A stretch of DNA of 64,000 nt from Sinomonas sp. R1AF57 (GCF_002224485.1 NZ_CP022463.1:3293816-3357815); one strand, 5' to 3'; positions 1 through 8,195 are shown, numbered from the stretch's first letter. A program made the numbers and translations. Notes: generated by a model from the sequence alone, not told the origin.

Positions 1-113
1 CGCGGGGCCTCCTGCGGGGCCTCCTGCGGGGCCTCCTGGGCCGCCCCGGCCCCGCGCGGGGCATCCCCGCGGCCGCCGGCCAACACCTTCAGACGAGCCT
101 TCGACTCACTCAC
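1..113 (-). CDS. Start of an unidentified gene running off the left edge
   Basis: A GTG start lies at 113 on the minus strand, with AGGAGG eight bases upstream. About 37 codons are visible before the edge: VSESKARLKVLAGG, then Gly/Ala/Pro residues and three in-frame QEAP repeats (12 bp DNA units). This looks like a low-complexity N-terminal tail. The body of the protein is outside the window, so the family is unknown. It is divergent from the tetR gene at 309 and shares the region with the two operators, so it may be the regulated target, for example a transporter. That role is inference from position only. Confidence 0.55.
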   Translation of the reverse strand, partial: MSESKARLKVLAGGRGDAPRGAGAAQEAPQEAPQEAP

Positions 114-230
114 AGCGCCATCCTCCTTGCCGCCGCACACGCGGCGTCCCGGTCCTTCCGGCCGGCCCGGCCCCCTGCCCGTTCCCGGGCCCCGGGGTCC
201 TGGCCGGTTCTGTCCAGTTCCGTCCAAACG

Positions 231-284
231 AGACAGACCTGTCTGTCCCGCTAGGAAGAGTTATACAAGTAGACAGACCTGTCT
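231..284. promoter_or_regulatory. Twin operators for the adjacent TetR regulator
   Basis: The palindrome AGACAG-AC-CTGTCT occurs twice, at 231-244 and 271-284, exactly 40 bp apart. The second copy covers the likely -35 area of the tetR promoter, whose -10 (TACTAT) is at 296-301. This placement fits autorepression together with control of the divergent gene at 113. Confidence 0.75.
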
Positions 285-308
285 GTCTAGAGTGCTACTA
301 TGGATCGC

Positions 309-953
309 ATGGACGGTCGAGATCACGGCCGGGCACAAGTGGCTCAGCGCCCCGCGGCTCGCGAACGGATCCTGGAGACGTCCTACGAGCTCTTCGCCAG
401 GCGGGGCGTGAGGGACGTGGGTGTCGACGAGATCATCGCGCGCTCGGGCGTGGCGAAAGCTACTTTCTACCGGCATTTTCCATCGAAAGAAGCCTTGGTC
501 CTCGCCTACATGGACCGCTGGTACCGAACCCGGCACGACGCGATCGAAGACGCGATCGCACGCAGCCACACACCTGATGACGCGCTGCTGGCGGCCTTCA
601 ACGTCCTGGACGACTGGTTCAGCCGCGGCGCCGCGGAGGTCAACACGTTCCTCCACGTCATGATCGAGATGGGACCCGAGCACCCACTGGGCCGGGCCGC
701 GATGGGACACCTCGCAGCCATCCGCAGGCGGCTTGCCGCCCTCGCGGAGGCCGCCGGGCTCGACGACCCCGAGGGATTCGCCTGGTCATTCCACATCCTG
801 ACCAAGGGCGCCATGGTCGCTGCCATCGAAGGCGACCGGCTGGCGGCGACCCGGGCACGAGGACTGGCGCGTATCCTCATCGATCTCCATCGGCCCGACT
901 GGGCCGAACGGGTCTCTCGGGACCAGGCGCAGATGCACGACGTCGGGCGGTAG
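309..953 (+). CDS. TetR/AcrR family transcriptional regulator
   Basis: The protein has 214 residues, typical of the family. The N-terminal helix-turn-helix contains RERILETSYELFARRGV and a recognition helix around ATFYRHFPSKEALV; the C-terminal helical ligand domain carries no recognised specificity signature. An ATG also exists at 300, but I prefer the ATG at 309 because TACTAT (296-301) ends seven bases before it, as in other apparently leaderless genes of this window. Twin palindromes just upstream suggest autoregulation and control of the divergent gene on the left edge. The effector is unknown. Confidence 0.88.
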   Translation: MDGRDHGRAQVAQRPAARERILETSYELFARRGVRDVGVDEIIARSGVAKATFYRHFPSKEALVLAYMDRWYRTRHDAIEDAIARSHTPDDALLAAFNVLDDWFSRGAAEVNTFLHVMIEMGPEHPLGRAAMGHLAAIRRRLAALAEAAGLDDPEGFAWSFHILTKGAMVAAIEGDRLAATRARGLARILIDLHRPDWAERVSRDQAQMHDVGR

Positions 954-970
954 CTGGAGGCTCCACCGGC

Positions 971-1014
971 GTCGTGCTTCTCTGGCCGAGCAGTCGTGCT
1001 TCTCTGGCCGAGCA
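971..1014. repeat. 22-bp perfect tandem duplication
   Basis: A 22-bp unit starting GTCGTGCTTCTCTGG is repeated exactly at 971-992 and 993-1014, just after the tetR stop codon. It is non-coding and looks like a recent local duplication. Confidence 0.9.
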
Positions 1015-1044
1015 GGGGTCCAGGAGGGGTCCGCGCCAGAAACC

Positions 1045-1088
1045 GAGGAAGGGGCCGGAGCCGGTTCGCCGGTCCCAGCCCCTTCCTC
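1045..1088. terminator. Long hairpin between convergent genes
   Basis: GAGGAAGGGGC (1045-1055) pairs perfectly with 1078-1088. The inside pairs further, CCGG closing a TTCG tetraloop and GGA with TCC. It lies between tetR (+) and the proline-rich gene (-), so it probably terminates both transcripts. There is no T-tract. Confidence 0.7.
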
Positions 1089-1128
1089 GCCCTTGGGCAA
1101 TTCGCGCTCAGGAGCCTGGGGAATCGCC

Positions 1129-1704
1129 TCAGGGCTTCTCGCCGTCAGGATGCAGCGGATCCTTCGAGTCGGGCGGGAGCGCCACCGGGGCATAGGGGTC
1201 CTCGGGCGCGCCAGGCTGGGGCGAGTCAGGGTCCCGCGGCGGCCCGTCGGGGGCGTCGGGCTCCCCGCCGCCCGGAACAGCCGGACGTTCGATCGGGTCG
1301 CGGTCCGGATCCCTCTCCGGTCCGCGGTCCCTGTCGCTGGGCTGATCGGCCGGCGGCCCGCTCAGCCGGCCGGATCCAGTCTGCGTGCCGAAGGGGTCGA
1401 GGCCCGGCTCGCGGCCCGGGGGCTGTGGAGCGCCTGGCGGCTGCCCCGGCACGGGACCCCCGGGTGAGGGCTGGCCCGGCTGCGGGATGGGCTCCGCGTC
1501 GGGATCGATGGGCGGGAAGGTGCTCGGCCCGGGCTCGGGACCTCCAGGCTCAGGCCCGGGCTCGGGAGGCTGGCTGGGCGGCTGCGGCTCCGGCGGGATG
1601 GAGGCCGCGTTCCCGGCCGCCGCCGTGCTGACCGTGACCGTGCTGTCGGCCTCGGGGCTGACTGAGACGGCAGCTGCCGTCGTATCCATCGTGAGAGGCT
1701 TCAT
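1129..1704 (-). CDS. Proline-rich hypothetical protein
   Basis: The product has 191 residues and no recognised domain. The first 35 residues are Ala/Thr/Ser/Val-rich. The rest is dominated by Pro, Gly, Glu and Asp (PPEPQPPSQPPEPGPEPG and similar) and ends in an acidic, dipeptide-rich tail, so it is probably disordered. There is no signal peptide or membrane segment. The start is uncertain: AGGAGG at 1706-1711 is only one base from ATG 1704 and sixteen from ATG 1689. It lies opposite the stress gene csbD. Strong composition bias can create long open frames at this GC content, so it could be spurious. Confidence 0.5.
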   Translation of the reverse strand: MKPLTMDTTAAAVSVSPEADSTVTVSTAAAGNAASIPPEPQPPSQPPEPGPEPGGPEPGPSTFPPIDPDAEPIPQPGQPSPGGPVPGQPPGAPQPPGREPGLDPFGTQTGSGRLSGPPADQPSDRDRGPERDPDRDPIERPAVPGGGEPDAPDGPPRDPDSPQPGAPEDPYAPVALPPDSKDPLHPDGEKP

Positions 1705-1778
1705 GCCTCCTTCTTTCCCCGTGGGGGATCCACCACACACTGGGCCGCCATCCTGCAGCTCATCCTGCAACAACGTTT

Positions 1779-1804
1779 GTTTGGCTCAGCCAGCGTTCGG
1801 GAAA
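1779..1804 (+). promoter_or_regulatory. Candidate stress sigma-factor promoter of csbD
   Basis: GTTT (1779-1782), sixteen bases, then GGGAAA (1799-1804) resembles the SigB-type pattern GTTT-N14-17-GGGTAT, about 90 bp before csbD. Genes of this family are under general stress control in Bacillus. The match is by eye and is weak at the -10. Confidence 0.35.
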
Positions 1805-1896
1805 CACAGGTCTGAGCGCCGGGGTGCTCCAGAAACCTCGGGCTGCACAACCCAAGGAGGGGCAGATTGCCCCTCGTTCAGGGAGGAGAAACGGCT

Positions 1897-2082
1897 ATGG
1901 GTCTGGGAGACAAGTTCGAGAACAAGGCCGAAGAGCTCAAGGGCAAGGCCAAGGAAGGCGTCGGAGACGCCACCGACAACAGGGATCTTGAGGCCGAGGG
2001 CAAGGCTGACCAGGGCAAGGCCGGGGTCAAGCAGGCCGGCGAGCACATCAAGGACGCTGCGAAGGACGTGACAGGCCACTGA
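1897..2082 (+). CDS. CsbD family stress protein, copy 1
   Basis: This 61-residue, highly charged protein has the CsbD pattern: MGLGDKFENKAEELKGKAKE, then a DLEAEGKADQ segment and KQAGEHIKDAAKD at the end. CsbD proteins are small soluble helical proteins induced by general stress; their biochemical role is unknown. The ATG at 1897 follows GGGAGGAG at a good distance, whereas the longer upstream reading does not look like coding. It leads a three-gene stress cluster and is paralogous to the copy at 2554. Confidence 0.88.
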   Translation: MGLGDKFENKAEELKGKAKEGVGDATDNRDLEAEGKADQGKAGVKQAGEHIKDAAKDVTGH

Positions 2083-2128
2083 TCTGTCGCTTCACTGACG
2101 TCAGGACTTCACGAGAAGGAGCAACACC

Positions 2129-2395
2129 TTGGGCATTCTCGCATTCCTCATCCTCGGGCTGATCGCCGGAGCCATCGCGAAGGCCATCATGCCGGGCCGG
2201 CAGGGCGGCGGCATCCTCATCACGATGCTTCTCGGTGTCGTCGGCGCCATCTTGGGCGGCTGGATTGGAAGCGCGGTCTTCGGGATCGGCCTCCAGGAGT
2301 TCTGGAGCATCCAGACGTGGCTGGTGGCGATCGTCGGCTCGATCATCGTCCTGGCAATCTACGGGATGGTCACGCGTCGTCGTCATCACGCCTGA
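2129..2395 (+). CDS. GlsB/YeaQ/YmgE family small membrane protein
   Basis: This 88-residue protein has three hydrophobic segments and the family pattern GLIAGAIAKAIMPGRQGGG followed by LLGVVGAILGGWIG. It ends in a short basic tail (TRRRHHA) that probably faces the cytoplasm. It belongs to the transglycosylase-associated protein family, small inner-membrane proteins linked to stress and acid response. The start is TTG at 2129 with AGAAGGA nine bases upstream. It sits between two csbD paralogues and is followed by a strong hairpin, so it probably shares a transcript with the first csbD. Confidence 0.87.
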   Translation: MGILAFLILGLIAGAIAKAIMPGRQGGGILITMLLGVVGAILGGWIGSAVFGIGLQEFWSIQTWLVAIVGSIIVLAIYGMVTRRRHHA

Positions 2396-2457
2396 CCGCA
2401 ACAAGACCGCGACTGGCCTGATCGCCGCTGGGCTCGACCAGGAAAGCGCGAATGACT

Positions 2458-2492
2458 ACGGCGGCGCACCCTCCCCCCGGGTGTGCCGCCGT
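2458..2492 (+). terminator. Terminator hairpin after glsB-like gene
   Basis: ACGGCGGCGCACCC (2458-2471) pairs with 2479-2492 over 14 bp with one G-T wobble and a seven-base loop. TTGTCGTAT follows closely. Confidence 0.75.
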
Positions 2493-2553
2493 TGTCGTAT
2501 CGCCGTCGTCGCACCGTGAGTGGGAAGCTCAGATCAGAGGGAAAGGAGAAGCC

Positions 2554-2742
2554 ATGGGCCTCGGAGACAAGATCCAGAACAAGGCCACCGAAGTCACCGG
2601 CAAGGTCAAGGAGAACGTCGGCAGGACAACCGACAATCCGGACCTGGAAGCCGAGGGACAGGCGGAACAGGCCAAGGCCGGGCTCAAGCAGGCTGGCGAG
2701 CACATCAAGGACGCTGCGCGGGACATCACCGGACGCCACTGA
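2554..2742 (+). CDS. CsbD family stress protein, copy 2
   Basis: This 62-residue protein is very similar to the copy at 1897 (MGLGDKIQNKATEVTGKVKE, and KQAGEHIKDAARDITGRH at the end), so the two are a recent paralogous pair. Start ATG 2554 has GAAAGGAG upstream. A terminator separates it from glsB, so it probably has its own promoter, and a second hairpin follows its stop. The function is unknown beyond the family's stress association. Confidence 0.87.
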   Translation: MGLGDKIQNKATEVTGKVKENVGRTTDNPDLEAEGQAEQAKAGLKQAGEHIKDAARDITGRH

Positions 2743-2763
2743 CGCTGACGCCAGCCACCCACC

Positions 2764-2796
2764 GCGGCGACGCCCCACGCTCGGGTGCGTCGCCGC
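2764..2796 (+). terminator. Terminator hairpin after second csbD
   Basis: GCGGCGACGC (2764-2773) pairs perfectly with 2787-2796. The right arm runs into CGCCGTCGTGC (2794-2804), the 11-mer found at many other sites in this window. Confidence 0.7.
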
Positions 2797-2860
2797 CGTC
2801 GTGCGCGCGTGAAAAAGCTCAACTAGACAACAAGAGGTGCATATTCGACAACATGCGGGC

Positions 2861-2873
2861 TAGGATGTGTGTG
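2861..2873 (+). promoter_or_regulatory. -10 box of an apparently leaderless gene
   Basis: TAGGAT (2861-2866) ends six bases before GTG 2873, so the transcript would begin at or next to the start codon. No clear -35 is visible. Confidence 0.55.
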
Positions 2874-4183
2874 TGACTTCACAGGACATCGCCGCCTCGC
2901 GGCCTGCGGAGCTCGGGGACGAGCTGACCGCCGAGACCCAGACAGCCCTTGAACGTGCGCAGGCGAGCCACCGGCACGAGGCCCTCTTCTCGGAGCGCGC
3001 CTACAACATCAAGCAGTCCGCCGTGCGGGACGTCTTCGACATCTCGATCCAGCCCGGGCTCGTCTCGCTGGCCGGCGGTTCCCCGAGCCTTTCGAAGCTG
3101 CCGCTCGAGCTCGTCGCGGAGACGGCCTCGCGAGTAATCGTGGAGCACGGCGTGGAGGCGCTGCACTACGGCGGCGGAAAGGGGACCTTGGCGCTGCGCG
3201 AGCTCATCTGCGAGATCATGGCCGAGGAGGGGATCGTGGGCGCTTCGGCGGAGGACGTCGTCGTGACCACGGGATCCCAGTCCGCGCAGGACATCGCGGC
3301 GAAGGTCTTCTGCAACCCGGGCGATGTGGTGCTCGTCGAGGACCCCACCTATGTCGGCGCGCTCAACACGTTCGAGGCCTACCAGGTGCAGGTCGAGCCG
3401 GTCTTCATGGACGACGACGGGCTCATCCCCGAGCACCTCGAATCGCGCATCGCCGAGCTCGAGGCGGAGGGCAAGCGCGTCAAGCTCCTCTACACGATAC
3501 CGAGCTTCAACAACCCGTCCGGGATCACGCTTGCGGCAGAGCGGCGGCAGCGGATCGTGGACATCTGCAGCGCTCACAACATCCTGGTCCTCGAGGACAA
3601 CCCCTACGGCATGCTGCGGTTCGACGGGCACCCTCTCCCGCCGCTGCGCGCCGACAACCCGGACGACGTCATCTACTGCGGCTCGTTCTCGAAGATCTTC
3701 TCCCCAGGAGTGCGGCTCGGCTGGGCGCTCGTGCCCCGGCACCTGTACCGCCGCTTCTACCTCGCCGCCGAGGCCGTGGTCCTGTGCCCGTCCACGCTCA
3801 ACCAGCTCATCGTGACCGAGTTCTTCAGGACCTTCGACTGGCGAGGCTACCTCGCGGAATCCCGGGCCACCTACGCCGAGCGGTGCTCGGCTATGCTCGG
3901 GGCGCTGGCCGAGCATTTCCCCGCCGAGGCGACCTGGACGACGCCGGACGGCGGCTTCTTCGTGTGGGTCACCCTGCCCGAGGGGATCGACACGTATCCG
4001 CTGCTGTACCAGGCGATCGAGGCTGGGGTCGTGTTCATCCCGGGCGCCGCGTTCACGCCGTCGGACGGCACCAGCAGCAAGCTCCGGCTCGCCTTCTCCG
4101 GGGTGACGCCAGAGCAGATCCGCGAGGGAGTTTCGCGGCTGGCGCCGGTCATCCGGGCGGCCGTGGAGGCCCGCCGCGGCTGA
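2873..4183 (+). CDS. PLP-dependent aminotransferase, class I/II
   Basis: This 436-residue fold-type I aminotransferase resembles the 2-aminoadipate/aromatic group (LysN/ARO8-like). It shows SLAGGSPS near the N terminus, the HYGGGKGTLALRE substrate-site stretch, IPSFNNPSGITL with the PLP-contacting Asn, and SFSKIFSPGVRLGW carrying the Schiff-base lysine. There is no N-terminal GntR domain, so it is not a MocR regulator. GTG 2873 is preferred over GTG 2867 because of the -10 box at 2861-2866. It stands alone and the exact substrate cannot be read from the sequence. Confidence 0.85.
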   Translation: MTSQDIAASRPAELGDELTAETQTALERAQASHRHEALFSERAYNIKQSAVRDVFDISIQPGLVSLAGGSPSLSKLPLELVAETASRVIVEHGVEALHYGGGKGTLALRELICEIMAEEGIVGASAEDVVVTTGSQSAQDIAAKVFCNPGDVVLVEDPTYVGALNTFEAYQVQVEPVFMDDDGLIPEHLESRIAELEAEGKRVKLLYTIPSFNNPSGITLAAERRQRIVDICSAHNILVLEDNPYGMLRFDGHPLPPLRADNPDDVIYCGSFSKIFSPGVRLGWALVPRHLYRRFYLAAEAVVLCPSTLNQLIVTEFFRTFDWRGYLAESRATYAERCSAMLGALAEHFPAEATWTTPDGGFFVWVTLPEGIDTYPLLYQAIEAGVVFIPGAAFTPSDGTSSKLRLAFSGVTPEQIREGVSRLAPVIRAAVEARRG

Positions 4184-4193
4184 CCCGCCCCAT

Positions 4194-4249
4194 CGACTGC
4201 TCCGTAAGTGTCGTTCCGGGCCCCCAAAAGGACACGTACGGAGCAGTCG
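4194..4249. terminator. Dispersed inverted repeat, copy 1
   Basis: CGACTGCTCCGTAAGTGTC (4194-4212) pairs with 4231-4249 at 18 of 19 positions around an 18-base loop containing GGGCCC. GCCCCA/TGGGGC flank it on the outside. It lies between the convergent aminotransferase and protease genes. Nearly the same arm sequence recurs at 58821-58880. Confidence 0.8.
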
Positions 4250-4259
4250 TTTGGTGGGG

Positions 4260-5810
4260 CTAGCCGCCGATCGCGGCCAGGGCGTTCACCTGGCCCTTGC
4301 CATAGAAGGAGTTGTTGCCGGTCCCGCCGGTGCAGGTCTGCGGCTGCTCACTGTTGTTCCCGGGCACGCCGGCATAGAGGGACATGTCGGTTGGGCACGC
4401 GGTGGCATCCGCGGTGTTGGCGATCCGGGCCGCGACCGCGCCGGGGCTCGTGACCCCCGAGCTCACGATGAGAGCGGCGAGGCCGGCCACATGCGGCGAA
4501 GCCATGGACGTGCCCTGGAGGTAGCAGTAAGTCGCGCCCGACGCATCGACAACCTTGCGCAGGCACGCGTTCATGAGCGCGGAGGGGTAGGTCGAGAGGA
4601 CACGGCCATTCACTGCCGACGCCGTGACCTGCCGCGAGTCGCCACCCGGCGCCGCCACGTCGACGACTCCGAGGCCGTAGCTCGAGTAGAACGACTTCAG
4701 ACCCTTGTTGCCTGTCGCCGAGACCGCCACGACTCCAGGGATCTCCGTTGGCACGACCGCGCACGCATTGGTGATGTCACGGGTGACCGGGGTGGTGTTG
4801 TCAGGGCTCGTCTGGTCGTAGACGGGATGGGAGAGGTCGTCCGACTCGTTCCCTGCGGCAGCCACGACGGTGGTCCCCTTGGACTGCGCATACCTGATGG
4901 CGCGCCGCTCGGCCTCCCAGATCGCCCGCTGGTCGGGATCGTTCTTGCAGTTGTAGAGCCACGGGTCCACGAAGTAGCTGTTGTTCGTCACCTGGATGCC
5001 GTTCTCGGCGGCCCACATGAAGGAGCACACCACGGCCTCGGGGAAGAAGAAGCCCTCCGCGTTCCCGGCCTTGATCCCGGCAAGCTTGACGTTCGGGGCC
5101 ACCCCGACGATCCCGACGCCGTTCTTCGCGGCCGCGATCGTCCCGGCCGTGTGGGTGCCATGGCCGTTGTCGTCCATCCAGGCCGAGGGGTCGGTGTTCT
5201 GGATCCCGTCGACGCACGAGACGCTCTTGGAGAAGTCCACGTTGGGTGCGAGGTCCGGGTGGCTCCAGTCGAGGCCCGTGTCGATGTCGCCGACCACCAC
5301 GGACGTGCTGCCGCCGCTGATGGCCCGCGCCTCCGGCGCCTTCATCTGGTCCATGTCCCACTGGAGCCCGGAGAGGGTGTCTGCTCCGGGCGCCGGCGTC
5401 GGCGGCTTGATGGGGTCGGCGGCGGCCGCGGAGTCGGCGTCGCCCTTGAGCGCCACGCCGAACGACGCGGTCGAGGACGCCGCGTCGACGCTCGGATCCG
5501 CAGCTCGGAGCTTGGACGAGAAGTCCGACGCCGCCGAGCGCACCACAGCGACGCCGATGGCGCTGTAGTCCTGCACGAGCGTTCCCCCGGCCTTGGCGAT
5601 GGCGGCAAGGGACTTGCCAGCGGCCCTGCCGCCGGACTTGTAGAGCACAAGGTAGTTCTGGCTCCCGGCCTGGGCCGCACTGGGCAGAGCGGTCGGCGAC
5701 GTCCCCGCCGTCGTGCCCGAGGGCGCTGCGATGGCCGGGAGGGTGCCGGCGAGCGCGATGCCCGCGGCCAGGCCCGCGCACAGCGCGGACCTGCGGATGG
5801 ATCGGTGCAT
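4260..5810 (-). CDS. Secreted subtilisin-like serine protease (S8)
   Basis: This 516-residue protein opens with a Sec signal peptide (basic MHRSIRRS, hydrophobic LCAGLAAGIALAG, probable cleavage after PAIA). An inhibitor-I9-like propeptide (YLVLYKSGGRAAG onward) follows. The peptidase S8 catalytic triad is clear: Asp in VVGDIDTGLDWSHPDL, His in DNGHGTHTAGTIAA, Ser in GTSMASPHVAGLAAL, with the oxyanion Asn in AAAGNESDD. It should be exported and act as an extracellular endopeptidase. ATG 5810 is chosen because the signal peptide starts there; upstream codons are not protein-like. It is monocistronic, convergent with the aminotransferase. Confidence 0.93.
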   Translation of the reverse strand: MHRSIRRSALCAGLAAGIALAGTLPAIAAPSGTTAGTSPTALPSAAQAGSQNYLVLYKSGGRAAGKSLAAIAKAGGTLVQDYSAIGVAVVRSAASDFSSKLRAADPSVDAASSTASFGVALKGDADSAAAADPIKPPTPAPGADTLSGLQWDMDQMKAPEARAISGGSTSVVVGDIDTGLDWSHPDLAPNVDFSKSVSCVDGIQNTDPSAWMDDNGHGTHTAGTIAAAKNGVGIVGVAPNVKLAGIKAGNAEGFFFPEAVVCSFMWAAENGIQVTNNSYFVDPWLYNCKNDPDQRAIWEAERRAIRYAQSKGTTVVAAAGNESDDLSHPVYDQTSPDNTTPVTRDITNACAVVPTEIPGVVAVSATGNKGLKSFYSSYGLGVVDVAAPGGDSRQVTASAVNGRVLSTYPSALMNACLRKVVDASGATYCYLQGTSMASPHVAGLAALIVSSGVTSPGAVAARIANTADATACPTDMSLYAGVPGNNSEQPQTCTGGTGNNSFYGKGQVNALAAIGG

Positions 5811-5930
5811 GATCTGCCTTTCGTCCCGCCGGAAGCGCGGGTGCGCGACGCTTCCGGCCCTACCTCCGCCCCGGTGGCGCCGGGACACGAAATGAGACTA
5901 GTGGCGCAGGTCATACTTGAAAAGAGTCAT

Positions 5931-6611
5931 TCACACTTTACTGCGTTCGTAACGCCAGGGCAGGACGTCGATCCACAGCCGGTGACGGGCCTCCCCTACC
6001 GCCGAGGCGTCCTCGTACTGGGCGTCGCCGGACCACATGACCGCGCGCACGCCGTCGTCCCCGCGCAGGGGATGGCTGAAGTACCGTTCGAAGCCGTCGC
6101 CGCCGGCCCGCGCCAGCGCCTCGTCGACGCCTCGAGCCCCGAGGAGCCTGTGCAGCGTCAGCCAGGTGGGCGGGACGAGCACGACACCGCCGGCGCCGTG
6201 CCGCTCGAGCGCCGCCTCCGGCGTCATCCACTCGCACCCCACGTGCTCGCCGGGGTTGAGCACCACGTCCCCACCCGGATGGCCCGCGAGGAAGAACCAG
6301 GTGCGCAGCCGCTTCGGCGCCCCGATCGGCGGAATCCAGTGGGAGAGCGGGACGAGCCCAGTCGGCTCGAGCACGAGCCCGGTCTCCTCGAGGGTCTCGC
6401 GCACGGCCGCCCGGCGCAGCCCGGCCTCGCCGTCGCCGTCCTCGGGGTCCACCTTCCCGCCCGGGAAGACCCAGGCACCCGCGAACGAGCCGGAATGGGG
6501 CCGCTCGAGGAGCAGGACCTCGACTCCCGCCGTACCGTCGCGGAGCACGACGACGGTCGCGGCCTCCCCGACGATGGGCGACTCGGGGGTCTCGTCCAGA
6601 TCAGATGCCAT
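5931..6611 (-). CDS. Nudix hydrolase
   Basis: This 226-residue protein has the Nudix box GGKVDPEDGD...RRAAVRETLEETGLV, with the Glu residues that hold Mg2+ for cleaving nucleoside-diphosphate-linked compounds. The C-terminal 120 residues (LVPLSHWIPPIGAPKRLRT and onward) resemble the longer Nudix forms close to human NUDT19 and CoA-active enzymes, but the substrate is not certain. ATG 6611 is favoured because TACATT (6624-6619) ends seven bases upstream, which suggests a leaderless mRNA. It is divergent from the multicopper oxidase with only 45 bp between the start codons. Confidence 0.85.
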   Translation of the reverse strand: MASDLDETPESPIVGEAATVVVLRDGTAGVEVLLLERPHSGSFAGAWVFPGGKVDPEDGDGEAGLRRAAVRETLEETGLVLEPTGLVPLSHWIPPIGAPKRLRTWFFLAGHPGGDVVLNPGEHVGCEWMTPEAALERHGAGGVVLVPPTWLTLHRLLGARGVDEALARAGGDGFERYFSHPLRGDDGVRAVMWSGDAQYEDASAVGEARHRLWIDVLPWRYERSKV

Positions 6612-6618
6612 AAGGCCC

Positions 6619-6656
6619 AATGTAGCCGTCCGCTCACGCGGCCTACCCTAGAAGGC
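6619..6656. promoter_or_regulatory. Back-to-back leaderless promoters
   Basis: On the minus strand TACATT (6624-6619) precedes ATG 6611 by seven bases. On the plus strand TACCCT (6644-6649) precedes GTG 6657 by seven bases. The two -10 boxes are about 20 bp apart, so the divergent promoters must overlap. Confidence 0.55.
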
Positions 6657-8195
6657 GTGCCCCTTTCCCGCCGCCACTTCCTGCGCGCCTCCGCGGCCGC
6701 AGTCGTGCTCGCTCCCCTCGCCCCGTCCCTGGCAGCCTGCGCCGCCCCAGAGGACGTCCCGAAGGTCGAGTTCGGCGCGAAGCTGCCGGTCCCGCCGCTC
6801 GACGCCGGCACGGTCGACTCTGCGGGTGGGTCCCCCGTGAGGACGTTCCATCTGGCGCCACAGGCGGGCACCCACGAGTTCGTCGCCGGCAAGGCGGCCG
6901 ACACCATGGGCTACAACGGCGCCTACCTCGGCCCCACGCTGCGGGCGTCACGGGGCGAGAAGGTCCGCGTCGTCGTCGAGAACCGGCTCACCGAGGAGAC
7001 CACGGTCCACTTCCACGGCGTCCAGCTGCCGGCCGCGGCCGACGGCGGACCGCACGCCATGATCGCCGCAGGTGCCACGGCGTCCCCCGAGTGGACGTTC
7101 GACCAGCCCGCCGCGACGCTCTGGTACCACCCGCACCCGCACGGGAACACCGAGAAGCAGGTGGGCCTCGGGCTCGCGGGGCTCTTCCTCGTCGACGAGG
7201 CGGCGCCGCCCTCGTGGGGCGCAGCGACCCTCCCCCACGAGTACGGGGTGGACGACATCCCGCTCATCGTCCAGGACCGCCGCCTCGACTCGAGCGGCAG
7301 GATCACCTTCGACCCGTCCGGCAACTCGATCGGCACCCTGGGCAACTCGATCGCCGCCAACGGGGTCCTCGGCGCCGTCCTGCCCGTCACCACCCAGCGC
7401 GTGCGGCTGCGCATCCTCAACGCGAGCGCGGGCCGCTGGTTCCGGTTCGGCTTCGCGGACCACCGCCGGTTCCACATGGTCGCGTCCGACGGCGGCCTGC
7501 TCGCCGCGCCGCTCGAGCTCGACGCCGTGCAGCTCTCCCCCGCGGAGCGGGCCGAGATCGTCGTCGAGATGGCGCCCGGCGAGTCCGTCATGCTGAAGTC
7601 GTTCGCGCCGGACCTGGGGCGGGTGAACCCCGCGGACGCGTTCGGCGGCGGGCGCGAGTTCGACGTCGTGCGCCTGGACGCCGCGACAACCCTGACGCCG
7701 TCGGCCGCGCTGCCCGCGGCGCTCGCCGAGCTGGCCGCGCCGCCGGACACCCGCGTCGCGACGTCCCGGTCCTTCACGTTCAGCGGCCGTCAGATCAACG
7801 GCAAGACCATGGACATGAACAGGATCGACTTCACCGCCGCGCCCGGCGGCGCCGAGGTCTGGTACGTGGACAACGTCAACGCGTTCCAGCACAACCTGCA
7901 CATCCATGGGGTGCAGTTCCGGCTGCTGGACATCGACGGCGCGGCGCCGCCCCCCGAGCGCGCGGGCTGGAAGGACACCATCCCGCTGATGCCGCGCGAG
8001 CGGAACCGGCTCGCGTTCCGCATGCCGAGGTATGCCGACTCCCAGTACCCCTACATGTTCCACTGCCACCTGCTCACGCACGAGGACCAGGGGATGATGG
8101 GGCAGTTCGTCGTGGCCGACGGGAGCGCGCCCGCCGCAGCCGCGGGTGCGGCTGGGTCAGCAGGCGCTGGGACGGGCTCCCAGCACGCCCACTAG
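6657..8195 (+). CDS. Tat-exported lipoprotein multicopper oxidase
   Basis: This 512-residue protein begins VPLSRRHFLRAS, a twin-arginine signal, and has a lipobox LAAC with Cys28 as likely lipidation site. Cupredoxin copper ligands follow in order: HFHGVQL, WYHPHPHG, NLHIHGVQF and FHCHLLTHEDQGMMG, which together supply the type 1 and trinuclear sites. It resembles CueO/bilirubin-oxidase-like enzymes that oxidise Cu(I), metals or phenols outside the membrane. The GTG at 6657 is supported by the signal peptide and the -10 box. A long open frame of 1,314 codons runs in from 4251, but everything before 6657 is antisense shadow. Confidence 0.92.
   Translation: MPLSRRHFLRASAAAVVLAPLAPSLAACAAPEDVPKVEFGAKLPVPPLDAGTVDSAGGSPVRTFHLAPQAGTHEFVAGKAADTMGYNGAYLGPTLRASRGEKVRVVVENRLTEETTVHFHGVQLPAAADGGPHAMIAAGATASPEWTFDQPAATLWYHPHPHGNTEKQVGLGLAGLFLVDEAAPPSWGAATLPHEYGVDDIPLIVQDRRLDSSGRITFDPSGNSIGTLGNSIAANGVLGAVLPVTTQRVRLRILNASAGRWFRFGFADHRRFHMVASDGGLLAAPLELDAVQLSPAERAEIVVEMAPGESVMLKSFAPDLGRVNPADAFGGGREFDVVRLDAATTLTPSAALPAALAELAAPPDTRVATSRSFTFSGRQINGKTMDMNRIDFTAAPGGAEVWYVDNVNAFQHNLHIHGVQFRLLDIDGAAPPPERAGWKDTIPLMPRERNRLAFRMPRYADSQYPYMFHCHLLTHEDQGMMGQFVVADGSAPAAAAGAAGSAGAGTGSQHAH

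Noticed and set aside
2-36. 12-bp repeats at the left edge as an intergenic repeat element
   Set aside because: They are in frame (QEAP codons) with a minus-strand gene that starts at 113, so they are probably coding.
4251-6656. Long plus-strand open frame, 802 codons, leading into the multicopper oxidase
   Set aside because: It is antisense to the protease and Nudix genes, rich in Arg/Gly/His shadow composition, and has no ribosome site. The oxidase proper begins at 6657 with a Tat signal.
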